Assembly: GCA_910585405.1 (NCBI GenBank)
Contig: CAJUDO010000050.1
Location: 1 to 10,142 of the forward strand
Reading direction: 5' to 3'
Source of the DNA: an uncultured Peptococcaceae bacterium
Lineage (GTDB): Bacteria > Bacillota > Peptococcia > Peptococcales > Peptococcaceae
DNA length: 10,142 nucleotides
In this document: piece by piece, positions 5,847 to 10,142 of the stretch
Layout: each line of letters starts with the position of its first letter
Position numbering within the stretch: the stretch's first letter is position 1
The notes under the pieces: generated by a model
What the model was told of the DNA's origin: nothing
The model's database searches: none
What the model saw: only the letters and a program-made list of their open reading frames with translations
Position numbers and translations under genes: made by a program

Positions 5847-6584
5847 CTACCGCCATACCTCTATCCAGCCTTTATAAAAATCATAGCTGATGCCATCCTC
5901 ATTGGCGCTGAATAAAAAACGGGATACAATCTGCCCGACATGCCAGTTCATTTCCCGCAATGCCTGACAATGCTGCCTGATGTTGACATACTGTCGCTTG
6001 TTTATCTCATAACGCAGCAGCACCTCTGCATATTGTTGTCCCGACTGTAGCTGCCAAATCGCCGTTTCGTCTTCTTCTGCCGGTATACCGTAAAGCACTT
6101 CACCCTGTTCCTGCCGCTGCAATGTCACCGAACTATCTTGATTCAGCAGCATCATCTGCCAGTCTGCAGTGTGATCTTCCCGAAACTCCCGCATCCGCGT
6201 AAAATCTGGCACACCCAGTTGATACGGCTGCTGCTGCAAGCGAACTGCTTCCTGCAGATAGTCGCGCCGTATCATAATCTCCTGTTTAATATGAGACAAG
6301 GATAACAGCTGTGCTTCTATTTCATGCTGCTTTTGTTCTAGCTCCCGTTCCATATCTCCCGCCGATTGTTCTAACAGCTGCCGTACCTCCCGTGTAGAAA
6401 ACTGCAAATTACGATAAAATACTATATCGGTAATACGCAGCAAATCCTGCAACGAATATTGCCGATAATTATTTTCCGTTTCCCGCTCTAACCGCAGCAA
6501 TCCCTGCTGTTCCCAATAACGCAGCTTAGAGCTGTTAATTTGCAGCAAATCGGCCACCTCTCCAATTTGCAGCCTCTGTTCCAT
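5847..6584 (-). CDS. MerR-family regulator of the divergent MATE pump
   Basis: DNA-binding transcription factor, 245 residues. Residues 6-74 are the MerR winged helix-turn-helix: IGEVADLL, then SSKLRYWEQQGLL and NNYRQYS. Residues 75-118 are Glu/Gln-rich and look like the dimer coiled coil. Residues 120-245 form a C-terminal effector domain that I cannot assign to a ligand class; it has only one cysteine (Cys206), which argues against a metal or redox sensor and fits a drug or small-molecule sensor. AGGTGA lies 7 bases before ATG 6584. It diverges from a MATE pump, and between them lies a classic MerR-type promoter with a 19-base spacer and dyad (6616-6646). Probable role: ligand-dependent activation of the pump and control of itself. 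Confidence 0.93.
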   Translation of the reverse strand: MEQRLQIGEVADLLQINSSKLRYWEQQGLLRLERETENNYRQYSLQDLLRITDIVFYRNLQFSTREVRQLLEQSAGDMERELEQKQHEIEAQLLSLSHIKQEIMIRRDYLQEAVRLQQQPYQLGVPDFTRMREFREDHTADWQMMLLNQDSSVTLQRQEQGEVLYGIPAEEDETAIWQLQSGQQYAEVLLRYEINKRQYVNIRQHCQALREMNWHVGQIVSRFLFSANEDGISYDFYKGWIEVWR

Positions 6585-6598
6585 AGTAATCTCACCTC

Positions 6599-6614
6599 GT
6601 TTTTGTAAAAACGT
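6599..6614 (-). repeat. Short inverted repeat in the merR leader
   Basis: CGTTTTT and AAAAACG are exact complements around GT. It lies just before the merR ribosome binding site (6595-6589). It could be a second protein site or chance in AT-rich DNA. Confidence 0.35.
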
Positions 6615-6615
6615 C

Positions 6616-6646
6616 TTGACCTTAAAGCAGCTTTAAGGTTTATAAT
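6616..6646 (+). promoter_or_regulatory. MerR-type promoter and operator of the MATE gene
   Basis: TTGACC (6616-6621) and a perfect TATAAT (6641-6646) are 19 bases apart, the over-long spacing typical of MerR-activated promoters. Within it lies a perfect dyad: ACCTTAAAG (6619-6627), CAG, CTTTAAGGT (6631-6639). The pump's start would be near 6653, with AAGGAG 11 bases before its ATG. Confidence 0.9.
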
Positions 6647-6670
6647 ACCACAATAGAATTCACTTGAAAA
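6642..6670 (-). promoter_or_regulatory. Candidate merR promoter sharing the -10 region
   Basis: On the minus strand TTTTCA (6670-6665), a 17-base spacer and TATTAT (6647-6642). Its -10 overlaps the TATAAT of the opposite promoter by five base pairs, and its start near 6635 falls inside the MerR dyad, so bound MerR would be expected to block it. Confidence 0.5.
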
Positions 6671-6685
6671 GGAGCAAACGCTACT

Positions 6686-8011
6686 ATGCAGGTTGACTTA
6701 CTAAAAGATCCTCCCCGGAAATTATTTTTTCAATACTTGATTCCCTCTGTCAGCGCTACCATGGTTACCTCCATTTATGTACTGGCAGACTCTATTATGA
6801 TTGGCAAAGGATTGGGCGAGATTCCCATCGCCGCGTTAAATTTAGTCCTGCCGATATTTAATGTTCTTTTCGGCACTGGCGCTCTCTTTGGCGTAGGCGG
6901 CGCCGTGCTGTTTTCTGTATCCATGGGCAATAAAGACCAAGCACGAGCTCGCCGTTATTTCACGTTGGCATGCCTGGCCAACGCAGCCTTTATGCTTTTC
7001 TATTTCATCTGTGGCAATCTCTGGCTGGAGCTCATTCTGCGTCTCCTAGGAGCAACAACCAACACAATGTCCTTTGCTATGGATTACGCCAAATTAATTA
7101 TCCTGGGGACACCTGTTTTCTGTTTTTCTTCTTTCTTACAGGCATTTGTACGTAATGACCAGGCGCCCCGACTGGCTATGGCTGCTGTGATCAGCGGCGG
7201 CATGATGAATATTTTTCTGGATTGGCTGTTCATTTTCCCGCTGAATCTAGGCATGGGCGGCGCAGCGTTAGCCACCGTCCTGGGCACCACTACGACTTGC
7301 CTGATTTTGTGTACTCATTTTTTCCACAAAGAAAACAAGATGATTCCTCTGTGGAAAAACTTGCGTTTTCGCTATATCAAAGAAATTTTCCAATATGGTT
7401 TTTCCAGCTTTTTTATGGAAATTTCCAACGGCATTGTCATATTTGTCTTTAATCTGCAGCTTTTACGCTATGCTGGCGATTTGGGTGTCACTGTGTACAG
7501 CATTTTGTCCAACAGCTCTTATGTAATCATTGCCTTGAGTAATGGCATTGCGCAGGCTGCTCAGCCCATTATTGCTACCAATTTTGGGGCAAAATTGATC
7601 GAACGCATTGCGCAGGTGAAGGCCTGCGGTCTGCGCACCGCAGCCATCGAAGGCAGTATTTTTACCTTGCTGGGCTTGGCCTTTCCACTGGCAGTGGTTT
7701 ATATTTTCGTAAATCCCACCCAACCCATTTTGGAAATGGCGCCCTTGGCAGTACGGCTGTACTTTCTCTGCTTTATCGGCATGGCGCTGAATATCTTTTA
7801 TGTGAATTATTTTCAGGCCACCTTGCAATCGTCCAAAGCACTTACTATCTGTGCTCTGCGGGGCTTGATTCTTTGCGTCTCGCTGGCCTTTCTGCTCCCC
7901 ACCATTCCATTTTTGGGCGTGCTGGGAATTTGGCTGGCCATGCCGCTGTCAGAGACAATCTCTTTACTGATTGCAATATACTTAGCTAAAGCGTCGGCGA
8001 AGAGAGCTTAG
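6686..8011 (+). CDS. MATE-family multidrug efflux transporter
   Basis: Inner-membrane exporter expected to use a Na+ or H+ gradient to expel drugs or metabolites. The 441 residues fit the family length, with about twelve hydrophobic segments in two halves (roughly residues 13-35, 46-78, 92-118, 135-152, 162-182, 190-210, then 235-258, 268-290, 318-341, 354-376, 386-405, 408-433). Family marks are VLADSIMIGKGLG near 32-44, FVRNDQAPR near 154-162 in the first half, and GIAQAAQPIIATNFGAK (287-303) in the second. It most resembles the MepA-like branch. Start ATG 6686 follows AAGGAG. Expression is probably switched by the divergent MerR regulator. The gene ends before a bidirectional terminator. 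Substrates cannot be predicted. Confidence 0.95.
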   Translation: MQVDLLKDPPRKLFFQYLIPSVSATMVTSIYVLADSIMIGKGLGEIPIAALNLVLPIFNVLFGTGALFGVGGAVLFSVSMGNKDQARARRYFTLACLANAAFMLFYFICGNLWLELILRLLGATTNTMSFAMDYAKLIILGTPVFCFSSFLQAFVRNDQAPRLAMAAVISGGMMNIFLDWLFIFPLNLGMGGAALATVLGTTTTCLILCTHFFHKENKMIPLWKNLRFRYIKEIFQYGFSSFFMEISNGIVIFVFNLQLLRYAGDLGVTVYSILSNSSYVIIALSNGIAQAAQPIIATNFGAKLIERIAQVKACGLRTAAIEGSIFTLLGLAFPLAVVYIFVNPTQPILEMAPLAVRLYFLCFIGMALNIFYVNYFQATLQSSKALTICALRGLILCVSLAFLLPTIPFLGVLGIWLAMPLSETISLLIAIYLAKASAKRA

Positions 8012-8021
8012 ATTATTTTCA

Positions 8022-8078
8022 CAAAAAACAGAGATGCTTGATCATTCGCCTTACAATCAAACATCTCTGTTTCCATTT
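8022..8078. terminator. Bidirectional terminator, MATE versus tyrS
   Basis: AAACAGAGATG (8026-8036) is complementary to CATCTCTGTTT (8062-8072), with an inner TTGAT/ATCAA pairing. The minus strand has a T6 run after it (8028-8023), strong for tyrS; the plus strand has a looser T-rich tail (8070-8079) for the MATE gene. Confidence 0.9.
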
Positions 8079-8103
8079 TGTGCTTCAATTATCGGTTTTA
8101 TTC

Positions 8104-9342
8104 CTATTCTGTCACAACGCGACGGAAATTCTTTTTACCCCGTTTTATTACTACACCCTCACCAGCAAATCGTTCCGCAAGAAATGTCTGCTTTATATCA
8201 ACAACCTTTTCTCCGTCCACAGTCACACCGCCTTGCTCGACAGCTCTGCGACCTTCTGATTTTGAATTTACCAAGCCAGATTTGAATACCAGGGTCACCA
8301 CATCAATGATACCGTCAGTAAAATCTTCGGCAGAAAGAGCTGCCGTAGGCATGTCCGCCGCTGCACCGGCACTGAACAAGGCCCGCGCACTCTCCTGCGC
8401 TTTGATGGCCTCCTCTTCACTGTGTACCAGCTTTGTCAACTCATAAGCCAGAATTTCTTTCGCTTTATTTAATTCACTGCCTTCCCAGCTTTCCATCGCA
8501 TTGATTTCCTCCAATGGAAGGAAGGTTAACATCCGCAGGCATTTCAATACATCTGCATCTCCTACATTGCGCCAGTATTGATAGAAATCGAAGGGACTTG
8601 TCTTTTCTGGGTCCAGCCACACAGCGCCGGACTGGGTTTTTCCCATTTTCTTGCCTTCGGAATTGAGCAGTAGATTGATGGTCATTGCATATGCATCAGC
8701 GCCGTCCTTGCGACGAATCAATTCTGTGCCGCCCAGCATGTTGCTCCACTGGTCATCACCACCCAACTGCATATTGCAGCCGTACTTCTGATGCAGTACA
8801 TAGAAGTCATAGCTCTGCATAATCATATAGTTAAATTCTAAGAAACTCAATCCCCGTTCCATACGGTTTTTATAGCATTCTGCCGCCAGCATCCGATTGA
8901 CAGTAAAATGCGGTCCCACATCCCGCAGCATTTCAATATAATTCAAATTCATCAGCCAATCGGCATTGTTCACAAACAACGCTTTGCCATCGGAAAAATC
9001 AATAAACTTGCTCATCTGTTTTTTAAAACAGTCACAGTTATGCTGAATAGTTTCCACTGTTAGCATTTGCCGCATATCTGTGCGTCCTGACGGATCTCCG
9101 ATCATACCAGTACCGCCGCCTACCAACGCAATGGGACGATTGCCGGCCATTTGCAACCGTTTCATCAGACACAGTGCCATAAAATGCCCTACATGTAAAC
9201 TGTCAGCCGTGGGGTCAAAGCCGATATAAAACGTAGCCTTTCCATTGTTAATCAATTCTTTGATTTCTTCCTCATCGGTAATCTGCGCAATTAGTCCCCG
9301 CGCTACCAGTTCATCATAAATTGTCATATTTGTTTCTGCCAT
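8104..9342 (-). CDS. tyrS: Tyrosyl-tRNA synthetase
   Basis: Class I aminoacyl-tRNA synthetase that charges tRNA-Tyr with tyrosine using ATP; cytoplasmic homodimer. The 412 residues show FYIGFDPTADSLHVGH with the HIGH motif as His50-His53, QSYDF near 176-180 for tyrosine binding, GGDDQW (194-199), KMGKT (232-236) as the KMSKS loop, GAVWLD after it, and a C-terminal S4-type RNA-binding domain from about 345 containing the GRRAVEQGGVTVDG stretch. It is complete. AGAGGT lies 6 bases before ATG 9342. A tyrosine T-box leader directly upstream ties expression to uncharged tRNA-Tyr, and a strong promoter starts that leader. The gene ends at a bidirectional terminator, so it is monocistronic. Confidence 0.98.
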   Translation of the reverse strand: MAETNMTIYDELVARGLIAQITDEEEIKELINNGKATFYIGFDPTADSLHVGHFMALCLMKRLQMAGNRPIALVGGGTGMIGDPSGRTDMRQMLTVETIQHNCDCFKKQMSKFIDFSDGKALFVNNADWLMNLNYIEMLRDVGPHFTVNRMLAAECYKNRMERGLSFLEFNYMIMQSYDFYVLHQKYGCNMQLGGDDQWSNMLGGTELIRRKDGADAYAMTINLLLNSEGKKMGKTQSGAVWLDPEKTSPFDFYQYWRNVGDADVLKCLRMLTFLPLEEINAMESWEGSELNKAKEILAYELTKLVHSEEEAIKAQESARALFSAGAAADMPTAALSAEDFTDGIIDVVTLVFKSGLVNSKSEGRRAVEQGGVTVDGEKVVDIKQTFLAERFAGEGVVIKRGKKNFRRVVTE

Positions 9343-9370
9343 AAGGTTACCTCTTTTCTTAGTTTCATAA

Positions 9371-9406
9371 TAAAAAAGTTCTCGCCCCTTAAAAAGGACG
9401 AGAACT
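9371..9406 (-). terminator. T-box regulated terminator
   Basis: On the minus strand AGTTCTCG (9406-9399) pairs with CGAGAACT (9384-9377), extended by CC/GG, followed by T6 (9377-9372). It should form when tRNA-Tyr is charged and stop transcription before tyrS. Confidence 0.93.
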
Positions 9407-9640
9407 CATATTCCCCGTGTTACCACCTTTATTCACCAATATGTCATTGGCCTCTGTCGGTATCTCACTACCGCGACGCTTTAACGGACGTCTGCCGACA
9501 CAGCCTACAAGCAATGCCTTCAGTGTGCTGCTCCGAGATGTATTCACACACCGGTTTGTCCTGGCCCTCTCAGCTACCGGTTCCTCTCTGTTGGCATCCT
9601 GTGTGCTACTGTTTCTCTTCAAAGCATTTCTATATATTTG
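9371..9640 (-). promoter_or_regulatory. Tyrosine T-box riboswitch of tyrS
   Basis: The leader of about 300 bases has the T-box order: a long stem I with AGAGAG bulge and GGTAGCTGAGAGG distal-loop sequence (9589-9563 region); a specifier GAA-TAC-ATC whose TAC (9542-9540) is a tyrosine codon; a hairpin GCCAAT/ATTGG near 9452-9435; then the T-box AAAGGTGGTAACACGG (9428-9413). The TGGT bulge can pair with ACCA of uncharged tRNA-Tyr. AAAGG can pair with CCTTT to make the antiterminator, competing with the terminator at 9371-9406. Short open frames across this stretch are accidental. Confidence 0.95.
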
Positions 9641-9645
9641 TTGAT

Positions 9646-9674
9646 AGTATACTCAACCTGCAGATATTTGTCAA
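9646..9674 (-). promoter_or_regulatory. Promoter of the T-box-tyrS unit
   Basis: On the minus strand a perfect TTGACA (9674-9669), a 17-base spacer and TATACT (9651-9646); start near 9639. The stretch from here to the next hairpin (9675-9765) is AT-rich, holds one small inverted repeat (GAAATTC 9736-9742, GAATTTC 9750-9756) and no gene. Confidence 0.88.
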
Positions 9675-9765
9675 ATAAATTTTCAAATTTTTTTCAAACC
9701 ATTTTTTCTCATGAGCTGATATACTAGTTTTCTATGAAATTCTTTTTTGGAATTTCGTTCCCCCA

Positions 9766-9811
9766 ATAGAAAGCGCAATCTATTTTTAACTCAGATTGCG
9801 CCCTTTTCTAT
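9766..9811 (-). terminator. Terminator after the deacetylase gene
   Basis: GCGCAATCT pairs with AGATTGCGC across an 11-base loop, and beyond a 3-base bulge ATAGAAA pairs with TTTCTAT. It follows the stop at 9816-9818 on the minus strand. The T-tract lies inside the outer stem, so the type is less typical. Confidence 0.75.
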
Positions 9812-9815
9812 CTAT

Positions 9816-10103
9816 TTATTGTGCCGTATTCTTATCTTCTGGTGTATCCTTTTCCAGCGGCATTTTCTCCATGCCCTGATGATCCGTTTCATAGTCCCCT
9901 TTATAAATTAACTGGCCAACGGGAACAAACTGGTAGCCTTGTTGCTGCGCGTAAGGAATAATCTCCTCAATAGCCTCTGCCGTGTAGGTTCCATTATTGT
10001 GGCAAAGAATAATTGCCCCGGGATGCAAACCCAATTTTACGCGGTCAATAATATCTTCCGCTGTTTTTGATTCCATCCAATCAAGACTATCCACACTAGA
10101 CAC
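9816..10103 (-). CDS. Polysaccharide deacetylase, C-terminal fragment with broken frame
   Basis: About 95 residues matching the end of a NodB-type polysaccharide deacetylase of the PdaB-like group, enzymes that remove acetyl groups from cell-wall or other polysaccharides. Visible are SVDSLDW near the start, then LHPGAIILCHNNGTYT with the late catalytic-region histidine, and AQQQGYQFVPVGQLI, followed by an acidic and lysine-rich tail. The metal-binding N-terminal part is absent. The GTG at 10103 is only the first possible codon, not a believable start: the frame upstream has TAG at 10127-10125 and TAA at 10136-10134. Another frame upstream could be joined by removing seven bases (see findings). 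Either a pseudogene, an insertion junction, or an assembly-edge fault; the rest of the gene lies outside the window. Confidence 0.8.
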   Translation of the reverse strand: MSSVDSLDWMESKTAEDIIDRVKLGLHPGAIILCHNNGTYTAEAIEEIIPYAQQQGYQFVPVGQLIYKGDYETDHQGMEKMPLEKDTPEDKNTAQ

Positions 10104-10142
10104 TAAAAGATATAGAAATATTACCTACTTTCTTTACTCAAA

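Noticed and set aside
7463..7828. A 121-codon minus-strand frame inside the MATE gene
   Set aside because: Antisense shadow of a clear membrane-protein gene; no start signal or recognisable domain.
8078..8446. Plus-strand frames of 73-122 codons opposite the end of tyrS
   Set aside because: Antisense to the conserved S4 domain of tyrS and without start signals.
9389..9644. Open frames of 75-77 codons on both strands
   Set aside because: They lie wholly within the T-box leader and its promoter and have no ribosome binding site or family resemblance.
1..10142. CRISPR array, toxin-antitoxin pair or defence system
   Set aside because: No spaced direct repeats and no gene of these kinds were seen; every sizeable gene belongs to a familiar family.

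Overview
The window reads as ordinary chromosomal DNA from a low-to-mid GC Gram-positive-type bacterium (Bacillota). The signs are AGGAGG-like ribosome binding sites, a tyrosine T-box leader, a tRNA cluster in which only two of seven genes encode CCA, many intrinsic terminators, and neighbour pairs known from Bacillota (rdgB next to a YsnB-type phosphodiesterase; MerR divergent from a MATE pump). A Negativicutes host is my guess from protein style and is not proven. No clear undescribed system is visible. The best second-look items are regulatory: a MerR switch whose divergent promoters share one -10 region, a tRNA promoter buried in a coding tail, overlapping dyads before an OsmC gene, and a broken gene at the right edge.

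Layout. 1-186: unassigned left edge and the terminator of the tRNA operon. 187-802: seven tRNA genes on the minus strand, in transcription order Pro, Gly, Arg, His, Gln, Lys, Leu, driven by a promoter that overlaps the end of the gene before them. 845-1957: ysnB-like phosphodiesterase and rdgB, nearly touching and minus strand. 2073-2831: RNase Z-like metallo-beta-lactamase protein. 3030-3868: two plus-strand thiol proteins, an OsmC-family protein and a stand-alone DUF1858 redox-disulfide protein, each with its own signals. 3952-5139: class I/II aminotransferase. 5262-6584: yfcE phosphodiesterase and merR, probably one transcript. 6686-8011: MATE efflux pump on the opposite strand. 8104-9342: tyrS, preceded by its T-box leader at 9371-9640. 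9816-10103: C-terminal piece of a polysaccharide deacetylase whose frame is broken just inside the right edge.

How the parts fit. Housekeeping functions dominate: translation (tRNAs, tyrS), nucleotide-pool cleaning (rdgB), amino-acid metabolism (aminotransferase), thiol chemistry (OsmC, DUF1858) and a drug-export module (merR and MATE). Convergent or adjacent units are separated by strong hairpins, two of which look bidirectional. All promoter and hairpin calls were read by eye; no folding program, database search or experiment supports them.
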